In this document: piece after piece, positions 1 to 12,600 of the stretch | Numbering within the stretch: position 1 is the stretch's first letter | Layout of the letters: every line of letters starts with the position of its first letter | Source: Asterias rubens | Lineage: Eukaryota > Echinodermata > Asteroidea > Forcipulatida > Asteriidae | Length of the DNA: 64,000 nucleotides | Direction: 5' to 3' | Assembly (NCBI RefSeq): GCF_902459465.1 | Contig: NC_047065.1 | Span: 22,023,828-22,087,827 of the forward strand | Program-made: the position numbers and the translations under genes | Notes under the pieces: model-generated | What the model was told of the DNA's origin: nothing | Databases searched by the model: none | Seen by the model: only the letters and a program-made list of their open reading frames with translations

Positions 1-263
1 ATGGTTTAAGAATGTGTTTTTTGTAACACTATGAGTATTTTGATGTTTGGTTTTGTTTCTAGCGCCATAAGCCTTTTGAGGTATGGCAGACGTAGTAGGA
101 GTGTACTGGCTAAATTTTATATTTTTTACGCTCTCATCTTCTCATGATGTCTCAAACTAGAACAATTATCTGATTTATTTTCTCTTCAAAAAGACTGTTA
201 TGGGAACAAACAAATTTTACAAAGTTGCTGATGATATTTTGATTTGTTTTCTTCTTTCTTCAG

Positions 264-2009
264 ATTACCGATCTGAAAGTCCAAGCTGTCTTCGGATCCC
301 AACTACACCAACCAAGGGGCATACCGTCAGTGCCGCTCTGCCCCCGCTCTCCCGTGTCATCAAACCCCTGCACTTCCACACAACCACCAACCCATACGAG
401 CCCAATAAGAAGAATGGCTTTCAGCAGGCGAACAACAAGAAGAAGCCGAAGGGGAGAAAGTCACGAGCCAACAGGAGTAGCTCAATGGATGGGATGACCG
501 GTGAGGGCGCAATGACTGTTTGTCATCAGGCATCGCCCGTCAGCAAACCGTACATCAGCCGTTCCGGTCGGCCCGTGGGTCGCCGGCCCTCTACGACGGA
601 CAAAGACGATGCGTACAAACAGTTCGTCATCAAACGCAATGACATCATCGTACGCGACGACTTGAAGGCAAAATTCACCACTGTAGTGGACACCTCTCCG
701 TCTTCCTCATCGAATTTCACCAGCAGCAACCCTCCTCACCTCTTTATCGAAACCTCGGCTCTTAATCTTTCCATGAATGGCGGTCATTCCCGACAGCCGA
801 GTGCATTAAACTATGGGGGTCTGGTGGCTGCTACGGCCACCGCGACCTGTGTCGAACCCGGACAAACATCCCCAACGGCAGCCGATGAAGCAACCCAGCC
901 GGACTTCGGCCGAGTCTCGCCGCCCGACAACCGGCCGCAGATGACGGTGCTGCGGAACGTTTTCATGACGTCTACCCCGGACACTAAATCAGACCTGCTT
1001 GATGATGAGGATGACAACAACCTGCGGCCTGAATCGCCACAGGAGTGCTCCAGCAACGGCAGTCACGTCTGTCCAGAGTGTGGGAAGGGTTACAGCACAT
1101 CCAGCAACCTGGCCAGACACCGACAGACACATCGTAGTGTGAACGACCAAAAGGCGAGAAAGTGCCCCCACTGTGACAAGGTGTACGTCTCCATGCCAGC
1201 ACTCAGCATGCATATCAGGTGGGTTGAGTACTGAGAGCTCTCGGTTATGTTTCGACAGAAACTTAATTGAAAATTGTGTAAGGTGAAAAGAATCAGACTA
1301 CTCGAAAATCAAAATTGTGACACCTTAGGTGATCAAAAACACAGTACGTCATCGATCTTGACCTAATAATCTGACTTGTTGAAGGGAAAAATTGTATTGT
1401 ATGGACACACAGTAAAGTCCTGATCAGACATCACACTAGCCCACCTTTTTGTTGGGCTGTTTTGGTTCTCTTTAACATCGCTCTTATTATAGTCGTCATT
1501 ACTATAAATAAGATCAATGTTTAATAAGAGAGCCATAACTGCCCACTAAAGGTAGGCTATTAACTGCACACAAACTGAACACCGTTTTGGATTGGGATAT
1601 GGCTAAACTGATGGTGGAATATGTACGGAGGGAGGACGGGTGGAGTGTGGTGGTGGTCAACTTTATTGTGTATGAAGTTACGCGCTAATATTTGTGTGTA
1701 TTTACAATATTGTTTCCTCTTCTCTTCTCTCTATCCAGAACGCACAAGCTTGGCTGCAAATGCAACCTCTGTGGCAAGTGCTTCAGCCGACCGTGGCTCC
1801 TGCAGGGCCACATCCGCACCCACACTGGCGAGAAGCCCTTCTCCTGCCCGCAGTGCGGCAAGGCCTTCGCAGACAAGTCCAACTTGAGGGCGCACATCCA
1901 GACCCACTCCAACGTGAAACCCTACGTCTGCCAGAAATGCAATAAAGCCTTTGCCCTCAAGAGTTACCTATACAAACACGTGGAGGCAGCATGCATAAGA
2001 GACGTTTGA
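264..2009 (+). CDS. SCRT: Scratch-family zinc-finger transcription factor (3' part, two exons)
   Basis: Nuclear DNA-binding repressor of the Snail/Scratch superfamily; family members act in neural differentiation. Two exons are visible: 264-1218 and 1739-2009 (stop TGA 2007-2009). The acceptor at 262-263 follows a T-rich tract, the donor is GT at 1219 and the next acceptor ends at 1738; the intron is phase 2 and rejoins an Arg-Thr-His linker. The first exon encodes a long Ser/Thr/Pro-rich region and fingers 1-2 (from about 1064). The second encodes fingers 3-5, with [20 protein letters not shown], which Snail and Scratch share, and the Scratch-like last finger [15 protein letters not shown], which is C2HC. 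The entering intron phase (1) fits a short upstream exon carrying the SNAG-type start, as in other Scratch genes; that exon is outside the window. An in-frame ATG at 200 lies in the intron and is not taken as the start. Snail itself is the alternative, disfavoured by finger 5. Confidence 0.95.
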
Positions 2010-2340
2010 AATTTCTCAATAGGCATTAATGATACCACCATCTTGTCCCCTGTATCCAGTAACAGTACTAGTATTCAGCGTACAAGTATGAACCAGACTA
2101 AATCTCCTTCCAGCCTCGGTTTGGTCACACTAATTTGAATGGGAGAAAATCAAGATGTCCGCACGGTGATAAAGATCCATAATATAGACATTGATCACAC
2201 TGAGACAAATATAATGTATAATAACCCTGTGTGTATAAAACGCACTGATTGTGCAAACATCAATAATACACCCGAAGTGCCAGACTATTTTGCTTCGGCT
2301 ACGTGAATTTCTCTTTGGTGAAACTTTCTTGCTTTTTATA

Positions 2341-2386
2341 CCAATGGGTGTGGTCTTTTCTTACCAATGGGTGTGGTCTTTTCTTG
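2341..2386. repeat. tandem duplication of 23 bp downstream of the Scratch-type gene
   Basis: CCAATGGGTGTGGTCTTTTC occurs twice, head to tail, 23 bp apart. It lies in the presumed 3' UTR. Confidence 0.85.
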
Positions 2387-2654
2387 ATTAAAGGGACAGT
2401 ACTAGCCAAACTTCTTCCTTGTATTCAATCGTCCACCCTTAACATTGTGCTGTTATAAAGCACGATGGGAACAAAATGTTGGGTTTTTTTAATTAAAAAC
2501 GACAATGTGGATTGTCCCCTTGTTAGAATTCATGAAATGATATCAGAAACGGGACACCAGCCAAGATTATATCGTGCTTCGGCAGTCAATAATCTTTGGT
2601 CACCAGCCAAGTTTGTTTACGGCGGTAACTGGTTCCCAAACTCCTGCCAACGTA

Positions 2655-2868
2655 TTGTGGAGGTATTGCTTTCTGCTCTACCGGCCAGGCTTCGGACTGA
2701 TGATACCAAAGCCTACATCCGTATGGACTGTAAAAGGGGTTAGCCTGTTTCAGCCCTAGGAGTAGGTGGCAACGGCCTCAGGACAAAAATAATTGTAGCC
2801 CACACCTTGAAGTGGCCTTCAGGCCTTGTGTGTCTGGCAACTTGCGTACCAAAAAAATGTAAACAAAT
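2655..2868 (+). mobile_element. SINE type 1, 5'-truncated copy
   Basis: Matches the body of the full copy at 21061-21345 (TCTGCTCTACCGGCCAGG, then the CCCTAGGAGTAGGTGGCAAC block and the CCTTGTGTGTCTGGC end). It lacks the tRNA-like head. Confidence 0.75.
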
Positions 2869-3175
2869 CAGGTGTTCTTGGTTCCTTCTGGCAATGATTT
2901 TTTATATAAAATAGATGATGGGTTTTTTACCAGCATGTATTGAGAAAAAAAATGATGTAATATAATAATTGTAAATATTATTGTATTTATTTAATGAAAT
3001 AATGTGTTGATATGATTTTGTTTGCAAATTGTTTGTTTGCAATAATGGTCTCTAGTTTCTTTAATTTTATTCCCCCATCTCCCCGATGGTGAGGCAACTT
3101 TATATCATCAATGGACAATTTCTGTCCCCCGTATTTTGGTTATTCTATCCAAACAGAACAGTGCACGCACGTCCT

Positions 3176-3436
3176 AAAGGCAGTGGACACTATTGGTCAA
3201 AATAATTGTTAGCATAATTGTGAGACCTCAGATTAAGAATTTGAGGTCTCGAAATCAAGCATCTGAAAGCACACAACTTCGTGACAAGGGTGTTTTTTTC
3301 TTTCATTATTATCTCGCAACTTCGACTACCGATTAGGCTCAAATTTTCTCAGGTTCGTTATTTTATGCATATTTTGAGATCCACCAAGGGAGAAGACTGG
3401 TCTTTGACAATTACCAATAGTGTCCAGGGTCTTTAA
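3176..3436 (+). mobile_element. family A MITE, internally deleted copy
   Basis: Begins AAAGGCAGTGGACACTATTGG and ends ACCAATAGTGTCCAGGGTCT, but lacks the middle ~120 bp present in full copies. Same orientation as the 20198 copy. Confidence 0.85.
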
Positions 3437-3691
3437 GTGTCCAGGGTCTTTTTAAAGACTTGAAAGTGTCCGCTATACCCAACAAAGCTATTAAAGGAGA
3501 ACCAATGCTCAACCTTCTTTTATAAGTATTCTTTTCGTGAATCCACAAGTGAAAGACACAATGCATGGGGTTGACCCACAGAATTTCTATTGAATTGAAG
3601 TGATGTGTTTAAATTTGAATTTGACGTTTGACCAAAAGTACTGTTTTTTGTATTACTTTATACTCTTTCATGAACAGAATGACTTGGATTA

Positions 3692-3697
3692 AATAAA
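3692..3697 (+). terminator. possible polyadenylation signal of the Scratch-type gene
   Basis: AATAAA on the + strand, about 1.7 kb after the stop codon, with no other convincing AATAAA between. It would imply a long 3' UTR containing a family A MITE (3176-3436). Tentative. Confidence 0.3.
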
Positions 3698-3834
3698 ATG
3701 TGTGCATAACTGAGTAAAAACGAAGACTTTCCATCTGTTTTATTTAAGACTGAGACTTTACATTCGTGTTTATCATTATTAGCCCCACAAAAAGTGTCAT
3801 AATATAAATGCTGGACTTCAGCGCTACTTCAGTA

Positions 3835-4029
3835 TTGAGCAATTGAGAGCTGATGGTAGTATAAAATGTGTGTGAGAAAGAGGTCCCACTTTTCAACTGC
3901 CACTTCAATGACCAATTGAGTCCTGACCAGATGTTGACATTATTTTTTTATATTTTTTTTTTTACATGTTGGGATACCCCAAGTGAGAATATTGGTCTTT
4001 GACAATAGTACCAAGTCCAGTGCCTTTAA
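3835..4029 (+). mobile_element. family A MITE, degenerate 3' part
   Basis: Only the distal half is recognisable, ending GTCCAGTGCCTTTAA, where it abuts the next copy. Confidence 0.5.
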
Positions 4030-4398
4030 AGACACTGAACACTTTTGGTAATATTGTCAAAGACCAGTCCTCTCACTTGGTGTATCTCAACACAAATACA
4101 CAAGATAACAAACCTGTGAAAATTTGAACACAACTGGTCCTCGAAGTTGCAAGATATGTAAAATTGCTTTCACATGCTTGATTTCGGGACCTCAAAATCT
4201 AACTCCGACGTCTCGAAATCAAATTCAAATATTTCTTTTTTGTTAGTGGAAAATTACTTCTTTCTCGAAAACTACGTTACTTCAGAGGGAGTCGTTTCTC
4301 ATAATGTTATCAACAGCTGTCCATTGCTTGTTATCAAGTAGGTTCATATTATGTAACAATTGTTTTGAGTATTTACCAATAGTGGCAAGTGCCTTGAA
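4028..4398 (-). mobile_element. family A MITE
   Basis: Full-length diverged copy in reverse orientation, starting AAAGACACTGAACACTTTTGG and ending CCAATAGTGGCAAGTGCCTT. Confidence 0.8.
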
Positions 4399-4559
4399 AA
4401 ACTACATTACCTATACATGTTACAGACCTGTATGTATTGTACACAATGGTATGTATTGTAAGCTTGTGTGAAAGATGCATACAATTAAGCTTACCCAGTC
4501 CACTGAGAATTCCACCGTAGGAATGTCGTCGCCATTCCTAGAGTCATGTATTTTCCTCT

Positions 4560-6340
4560 GTATTGACAATGTCAGTTCTCAATTTTAACAAGTTCCCGTC
4601 CTCCACCATGTCCTATAGATTCCTGGCTTGTCCCGCTTGTCCGATAAAACTGCAACAAAATTGATTTCACGCACGATTTTCGAAACCAGTTGCAGACGGC
4701 ATGTAACGTTGATGGCATGGGTAGCCATTGAAGACCTCGCCTATCATTCTCACAACGGCGCTTGTTATTGGTCAATAGTCGGCTCAGTCGCCGTTCGGTC
4801 TTGTAATGGCTGCTTTGATTGGTCAGTATTGTTCCACGAAAATATTCTCTGTGTTTGTTGACGGGGATATCATACAAAAACAAATTCTGCTTCAACGGCG
4901 GCCTGGAACGTTCCACGTGGTTTGCGTATCCTCTCCTCACCACATGCCTCACAGATTACATATTATTTTCTTTACTTCTATTATGGGTTTTGCAAGACAC
5001 TTATCAAGAGTTCTTAGTAAGCTTCCCCATGTCTCCATACGCTAAAAAACTATTTTCCACTTGTACAGAAATACCTCTACAAAATTCTTGAGATTCCAAG
5101 TACACAAAGACGAAACAATAGTGGGGAAAGAGGGGGAACACAACATATCGAACACCAACGTGAACAACAGGCTGTACTGTATGATAAATGCCTCACGAAA
5201 CTGTTCAGCGCATGCATTTGTATCTCACTAAAAGAGGGCGGTGGTTTCGAGAATTAAAGGACGGGGAAACAAAACAAAAGAGATGTTTCGTAAAACTACA
5301 GCCATTGTGTCTTCATTTTGTGGTCTGGAAAACACTGGAATTATGAGAGGAAATGAGGGGAGTGGGCCCTACTTGTACAATAGGAAAGGAACATGTTCTC
5401 GAGTACCCATTACCACAAAATGGGCCTTGTAGGATGAGGTAACATCTTTGGATGCCACAACTGAAAACCAATTGGGAGGGCATAAACCAAGGGGATATTT
5501 TATCAAATAACTACCACTAAGAGAAACGCTCACTGGTCTGCAAGACATTATCACTAGAAGCAATTTTTCAACAGGTTTTCCCAACAAATATTTGTCTTTC
5601 CTAGAAGACATGCTCTCAGCGGCTTTGCGATGATTTACATCGAGGGCCTAATGAAGCTTTAGATTGCATGCACCATTGAAAAATTGCGGAGCTGGGAAGG
5701 GTAACTTATACGTGTGTGAACGAAAACTAAGATGTTTTAACAGGTATAGATGGTCTACACTCAAGAGAAATAAACTCAATTTCAGAGTGCAAGATATGAA
5801 GTTTTATTTACCATGACCGATTTATTTGTTAATCGACTATACTGTGTGTTCACCAATTTATTTTTGTGCAAATGCGTTATAAAGTTAACTATTATTACTT
5901 TCTATAAAAATAAAAATAAAAATTTGTAATTATAAATCGTAGTGATCTTTAAAAATGGGATCACCAGCGATTCTGGAGGTATAAATTTCAATCATGAAAC
6001 TGTTCAAATTTATGTTGATCATTATAAAACTATAGAAAAATATTATCAGTATAAGCACAAGATGCAGCCAGTGACTGATGCTATTATATAGAAATTCAAA
6101 ATATACATCAAGTGCTGAGCCAAATCATATCCAAATCCCCCCCCCCTCTCAAATTGTTATAAAAAAATCACAATAACAAACAAGCATTTCACAATTAAAA
6201 TCACAATCCCAAATTGCATTTCAACTTTTCAAAAACAAATCTACATCTTTATCAACACAAACAAATAAAACAGAAACATAACCTCGTTTCTTTGACTTAC
6301 ACTTACTTTTAAACTACAAAAATATATTTTGGGTTTATAT
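4560..6340. other. intergenic stretch without a supported gene
   Basis: No family-like protein, splice-linked exons or RNA gene recognised. The part 4560-4900 is richer in GC than its surroundings and has two ATTGGTCA motifs (inverted CCAAT boxes), so an unrecognised promoter is possible. From 5700 on it is AT-rich, with a short poly-C near 6138. Confidence 0.4.
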
Positions 6341-6345
6341 AAAAA

Positions 6346-6646
6346 CAATAGGAGACTTTCCAACGCTAGGCGGCAGCAGACATACCGGGTAAATTTCCAT
6401 TGTTTACGTAGTTCTGAACATGCGCATAATTCTGAGAACAATAGACCTTATCGCAAATACCGGGGCGCGCGCGTAAAGCTTGGAATTAGGTGCATTGTGG
6501 TCTAGCTGGTATCCAAATTTGATCCATATATATCCCACAATGCACCTCATTCAACAGTCTACGCTTGCGCATTGGTATTTGCGATAAGGTCTATGGATTT
6601 ACCCGGTAAGTCTGTTGCCCTCTATCGTCCCAGAAAGTCTCCCATT
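6346..6646. mobile_element. 150 bp palindromic MITE interrupted by a second MITE
   Basis: The outer element (AATAGGAGACTTTCC... to ...AAAGTCTCCCATT) matches the uninterrupted copies at 34811-34962 and 48228-48375. It is split at 6442/6593 by another palindrome. Confidence 0.85.
6443..6592. mobile_element. 150 bp inverted-repeat MITE with AT duplication, nested
   Basis: Ends AGACCTTATCGCAAATACC and its complement; arms of ~58 bp pair imperfectly. It is flanked by AT on both sides; the two intact copies of the host element have a single AT at this point. Confidence 0.85.
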
Positions 6647-6731
6647 GCAATAGAGTATCTACAGTACACAATCACACACTTTAAAAAAAAAATAATAATC
6701 TTGAAAGCAGGGCCCTTATTCATAGAGTTGC

Positions 6732-7125
6732 TTAAAGACACTGGACACTATTGGTAATTGTCAAAGAACAGTCTTCTTACTTGCTGTATCTCAACAACAA
6801 AAATTATGCACAAAATAACAAACCTGTGAAAATTTGAACTCAATTGGTCGTCGGAGTTGCGAGATATTAATGAAAGAAGAAAAAACACCCTTGTCACACG
6901 AAGTTGTGTGCTTTCAGATGCTTGATTTCGAGACCTCAAATTCTAAATTTGGGGTCTCGAAATCAAATTCGTAGAAAATTACCTTTCTCGAAAACTACGT
7001 CACTTCAGAGGGAGCTGTTTCTCACAATGTTTTATACTACCAACCTCTCCCCATTACTCGTTACCAAGTAATGTTTTATGGTGATAATTATTTTGAATAA
7101 TTACCAATAGTGGCCACTGCCTTTA
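6732..7125 (-). mobile_element. family A MITE
   Basis: Near full-length reverse copy, TTAAAGACACTGGACACTAT to GGCCACTGCCTTTAA. Confidence 0.9.
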
Positions 7126-7129
7126 AGCA

Positions 7130-9350
7130 CAAGAAGCTCAATAAGCACAACAACTGTGCTTACCTTGATTAGCAGAATTTTTTGTTAGCAAAACTTCTGC
7201 ATATGCAACTCTATGAAATCGGGTCAAAATCAGATTTGCAATGTTGTGGTAGCACCATGGTAACCTTTCCTATACGACTTGCATTAAGGCTTATATGCCT
7301 CTCTTAATACTTATGCATAACGTCATAATTCTTACCCAAAATGAGGCAATGGGCGCACTTCCCCCATCCCTTGCAGTGGCTGTGCCCATCGCCTCGTTTT
7401 GAGTTAGCATTGTGACGTACCTCGTGCATAAATATTAAGAGAGGCGTATAACAGAAAGTAATGGGATCACAGGAATTCAGAAGAGGAGCTGAAGAGAGCT
7501 CTTCAGCCCCGTTCATAATAGACTATTTTGCCCATGATTTTCTCAACAAAAAAAAATTGGTTCAAAAAGCTATTCAAGCAGAAAGTAGCTAAGCACGACA
7601 AAATTATGCTTACCAGAATGAGGGTACCACCCAAACTACCATGTCACATTTACAATCTGTGATTGGTAGCGTACTTATTTCTGCTTAGCAGCAAATTATA
7701 AAGCAATATTTTCTGCTTATGCAGCTGCATGAAACTGGGCCCTGAGTTTTTGCTAAACATTGCAAACTGATGAGAAATAGTCTGGAAATATAGAGCTGTC
7801 TTCATTGGCATCTTGCAATCAGGGAGATTGTGTACAAAAATCAGGGTGATATTGAGAATTTCCTTAGTCAGGGAGATGTCCAAATTTCTTCATCAGAACA
7901 TGGAAAGATTAAAAAGAAACAATAAATTAATAGTAAACTTGCGGGTACAACCATAATTTTATGTAAATCTCTTAGGGTGAGTGTTGGCTCTCGAGACCTG
8001 GTTTTGTCTCGACGTTTCCAACAGCAGAGTATACTGTTGGAACCGTCGAGACAAAACCAGCTCTTTTCAGAGCCAACACTCACCCTAAGAGATATACATA
8101 TGGTTGTACCCGCAAGTTTACTATTTATTTATAGTTTCTTCTTATCTCTCAACACCATGCAAACTTCAAACAATACTTATGGAAAGATTAGTTTGTTTTC
8201 AGGGAACTTTCTGCAGGTTAAGGGAGAGTTGACAGCTCTTGGAAATAGCTATCCCTGCTTGGGAGTATGTTAAAGCATGCTCACTGGGGTAAAGCATACT
8301 GAGTGTGCCCAGGAAAATTGCATCAAGTGTGAAAAGAACATTTGATGGTAGTGGGGTGAAAAATCCCAAGGAATTCCCTTGGGTTTTATTTCCTTTGAAA
8401 TGACTCACTCTCTTAATGCAAAGGAGTGAAAAAAAACATTCTTTGAAGAGCCATATGAGTGACAAGTCTTTTTCGAGTGGTCTTCTACTCTTTTAGATTG
8501 AAGTTTGCATCTTTTTGAGTGACTTTTCATCCTGTCCATGAGTGAAACCCCTATAAAGAGTAAACTAACCACCACTCTATTTAAAGAGCCATTTGAGGGA
8601 CAACTCGAAATGTAAAGAGTGGTGTTTTTCACTGTTTTACATTTAGAGAGCAGTATTATCTGCAACTTTCCAAATGAAAAGTCTCCCGCAAAACACTGAT
8701 TTAAAGTTTTTTCTAATGAGTTAATACAGTAGATGTTATATTTGCATCGGGATAAAGATTTGTGCTTATTTTTTACCCATTCACAGATGACTGTGGGCAA
8801 TGGTTACTCAGTGCTTCAAGTGTACTTTAAAAATGCTACTTAATATTTGTGATCCGTTTAAGTAACTTATGGTGATTATTGCTGCTGTAAGACGTTCTTT
8901 GTCAAAATCTACCTAACCTTAATACTTTGTCACCCAAAAACAAACCCATTGGCCTTGACTCTGAATCTTAGGTGAAAAACACGCAATTGGTTTTGGATTT
9001 GGTTTGATACGAACAAGGAGAGAATCAATTCTCTGGGTTTGAGATTGACCGAGTTCCTTTTTGACAATAAGCTGGAACAAATTTCATTGAGCTGATTTTA
9101 AGCACAAGAGACAAGTTTTGCTTACATGGATGATGGTAACCAGCAAGATCACAATGTCATTATTAGATTGTTAAAGGTGTCTCTTTTTTTGCTCAGCAAA
9201 ATCTTGTTTCCCAATAAATTCAGCTTAATAAGCTCTAAGATGCTGAACCCTGTGCCTAATTTCATAAAGCTAACTAAGCAGAAAATATTGCTTTTAAGCA
9301 GTTTCTGCTTCGCAAAAGTAAGCAGGCTTAATTTGTCATCAAATCTGCAA
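7130..9350. other. intergenic stretch without a supported gene
   Basis: Nothing protein-like recognised. It contains the palindrome at 7971-8091 and scattered AT-rich sequence resembling decayed repeats. Confidence 0.4.
7971..8091. repeat. 120 bp inverted repeat (foldback)
   Basis: CTTAGGGTGAGTGTTGGCTC at the left is repeated in reverse complement at the right end; GGTTTTGTCTCGACG and its complement form the inner stem. Confidence 0.9.
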
Positions 9351-9605
9351 GAGAATAATGAAAGAAAAGACACCTTGTTGCATAACTTTTTGTGCTTTCA
9401 GATGCATAAAAAAAGGCTTCAGCTGAGGTCGTTTCTTATTTGAGTAAGAAATTACCTCTTTCTCAAAAACTATGTTACTTAAGAGAGGGAATCGTTTCTA
9501 ACAATGTTTTATACTACCAAAAGATCTCCATTGCTTGGTACCAAGTAAGTTTTTTATGTTAATAATTATTCTGAACAATTTCCAATAGATTCCAGTACCT
9601 TTAAG
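9350..9605 (-). mobile_element. family A MITE, degenerate partial copy
   Basis: Recognisable from AATAATGAAAGAAAAGACAC to CCAATAGATTCCAGTACCTT; the proximal part is missing. Confidence 0.65.
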
Positions 9606-9645
9606 CAGTTATATGAAATTGGGCCACGATTGTTTCATGTACGTT

Positions 9646-12600
9646 CTACTGGCCACCGGTCTGTTGTAGTGGAATCTCGGAGAATCCCTCGTTTGCCGCG
9701 CCCTGTGGAGGAGGGCGTGGTGGGGGGTTATTTGGGGGCCGGTTAGTCAGGGTCTTCTGGCGTCTGAGCTCCATGCTGTCCACGTGCCACTCTTCGCCAC
9801 CAAGGGCAGCCTTGAAGTAGATGAGCCCCCCGATGAAGAGAGACACGCCACCGAGCAGAGTGGGCAGGGTGAAGATGGCCGGGACTGACATGCTAAAGAG
9901 GAGGGGATTGTAAACAAATATTGATAATATTGGTTTCTTATAATCAATAGCAGTCATAATAATATAACTTATGCCACAAGGGCGAGTGGAAATACGAAAA
10001 ATATAGCGCGTCTGCGTCACATATTAAACTCGGCCTTGTTGGATATGGGACGCAGAAGCGCTATATTTTATAATAACGCACTTATCTTAGAGCAAACTTT
10101 GCGCGTGACATAGAACACACAAGACGCAGGTAGATTTTTGGAGGATTGATTTTGGAGGATCTGAATGGAGGATTAGCACGTACTTGAAGAGAATATAAAT
10201 AGTAATAATAATAAAGGCTTGTAATGCGCACATATCCACCCAAGGCTCTAGAAGTTGTTAGAAGTCATATCCATCACTCAGTGCTGCTCAAGGCGCTTCA
10301 ATGATCAGTGTGGGCCGGGTGGAGATAGTCGGAACCGACATGCTACAGAGGACTGGATTGCAAAACCAAATAATAATCGGTCAGCTGCTCAGACCATTCT
10401 GACATTCCTTTTGTTTCATACTTTGTCAAGATTGTCTGGGGGTCGTTAGAGAGTGTCAGGGCTGTCGTATTTCTTTAATTTTTTATAACTGTTACTGTAA
10501 ATTTGAAATACTTTTATCTTTTTATCTTCTCCACTTTGGGAGGTTTTGAGGAAATAAATAAATAAATAAAATAACATAACACCCAGTTCAGACAGGCGCA
10601 CCAGAGTCCTGCCTAACCAACTATATAAGAAGTGTCTCAAGGTCGACCCAAACAAATTTTGGTTTCAGACAGACGAACTTAACATAACATTTACATCGGC
10701 TCGGCTCATGACAAGATTGATGTCTGAACCCATGATACTCCAGAGTCGTTCTGAACAACTGCAACAGTAGATCTTTTGACTTTTAGTGCGTCCAGTCGCT
10801 CCTGACTATTTCATTTACCGGTTATCAAACTTCAAAATGATTCAAACTTATTTCTTTGCTGTTTTTTCAAAATTAATGATTAACAACTTACAGGAGATAG
10901 AGGACAAAGCGGACAAAGTAGTTCTTGGTTAACAATCCACCACAGTTCATTACGGGATGGAGAATATGCTGGAACCTGTCAACGAACAAGAACAAAAGAA
11001 AAACTGTAAGAAAGTGTCATCCAACTGGAAGCAATTACTAAACATCTATGGGGTGGAGAGAAGTTTTCAGAGCGCAGCACCAAAGCTTTGGAATTCCCTC
11101 TCGGACACTGTGAAATTCTCCAAATCACTCAACATATTCAAGAACAGAAAAAACTCATTTTCAAAGAGAAGCTCTTTGTTAAGTTTATTTTTTTATTTTG
11201 TTGGTTGGTACTTTCATTGCTTGTTATTCTTTTGTAGAGTAGCAGAGTAGCGCCATGAGCGCCGCTTGCGGCAATTACCGGCACCTTTATTAAAGCCATT
11301 GGACTCTTTTGGTACAGACAAAACAAAAAAAGGTCACAGATTTACAAATAACTTACAGGGTTAACAGAAGGTAGTGGTGAAATACTTCTCTTGAAATATT
11401 ATTCCATGAAATGCTTTACTTTTTGAGAAAACAGTAAAACAATATAAATTCTCGTTAACGAGAATTACGGATTTGTTTTAAACACATGTCATGACACAGC
11501 GAAACGCGCGGATACAAGGGTGGGTTTTCCCGTTATTTTCTCCCGACTCCGATGACCGATTAAGCCCAAATTTTCACAGGTTTGTTATTTGATATAGAAG
11601 TTGTGATACACGAAGTGTGGGCCTTGGACAATACTGTTCACCGAAAGGGTCCAATGGCTTTAAGTGTCCATTATAATTATTATTATTATTATTAGCAAAA
11701 TCGATGTCAGTCTTTGACATTTCTACTTTTACTAAAAAGGCAGTGTGCCATATCCATGCCCCTCATTACTAACCCCTAGTAAGGGTGTACTGAGAAACAA
11801 TTGGCTCTCAAGGATGACCACTTTGAATGCACGCTTATTTAAAAACAACTATTTGTTAGTGCTTGTAATTTTGCACTTGTATTTTTTCCACTTGTAGCGT
11901 GTGTCAAAACTCAAGTATTTTTTACGTGATTCCACTTCAAATGAATCATGTTTTTACATGGTCACCCTAAATGGCAAGATCAATCACCTGTGAGAAAGAG
12001 GTTGAGACAGTATTGAGAAACAAGCCAAAACAGGTCAAAAGGGGGTGAATTAAGTTGTTGTTTTTTAAATCAAACTCAAATTCTAGTGTTGTCAGCAGAA
12101 AGTGTGTGTTGGATTCTTGCTCATGACGCTTGTGCCCTTGAGCAAGGTACTTTTTACTGTAAATGCTTCGTAAAAAAAATTAGGAAGGAAATGCTATACA
12201 AGCCAGGCTCCTAGTGTAATGGATGATACGAATGCCTACACAACACATGTACATCCTTATGGACCATGAAGGGGGATTTACCCTGTTTCAGCCCCAGGAG
12301 TAGGTGGCAACGTGCCCCTGGTGAGAGTTTATTTGGGTTGACAGCCCAAATCAGTTATTGTGTAGCCCTCACCTTGAAGTCGCCTTGCGATATTTCATAA
12401 AATAGTGAATAATAAATAAAATAAGGTACCTTCTTTCTACCAATGATCCTTTCCTTCTCTGGCTGCGGGGGTACTCCAACAAACAAACAAAGAATCCAGC
12501 AGCTCTGTTCAGTACAGTTAAGGGTCAATGTGTCAAAATACCACCAATAGACAGGCCAATCAACTTAATAATAATAATAATAATAATAATAATATAAAAG

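Noticed and set aside
200..263. ATG at 200 as the start of the zinc-finger protein
   Set aside because: It lies upstream of a clear acceptor (TTCTTTCTTCAG), and its peptide lacks the Scratch/Snail N-terminus; the true first exon should be further upstream.
4572..4952. 126-codon open frame on the - strand
   Set aside because: No recognisable motifs and no plausible exon partners; overlapping frames on the other strand are equally long.
9893..10020. N-terminal extension of the last p22phox exon (open frame starting near 10020)
   Set aside because: A good acceptor (CTCTTTAG) precedes the ATGTCAGTCCC block, and the upstream residues do not match the family, while exon 4 at 10892-10975 does.
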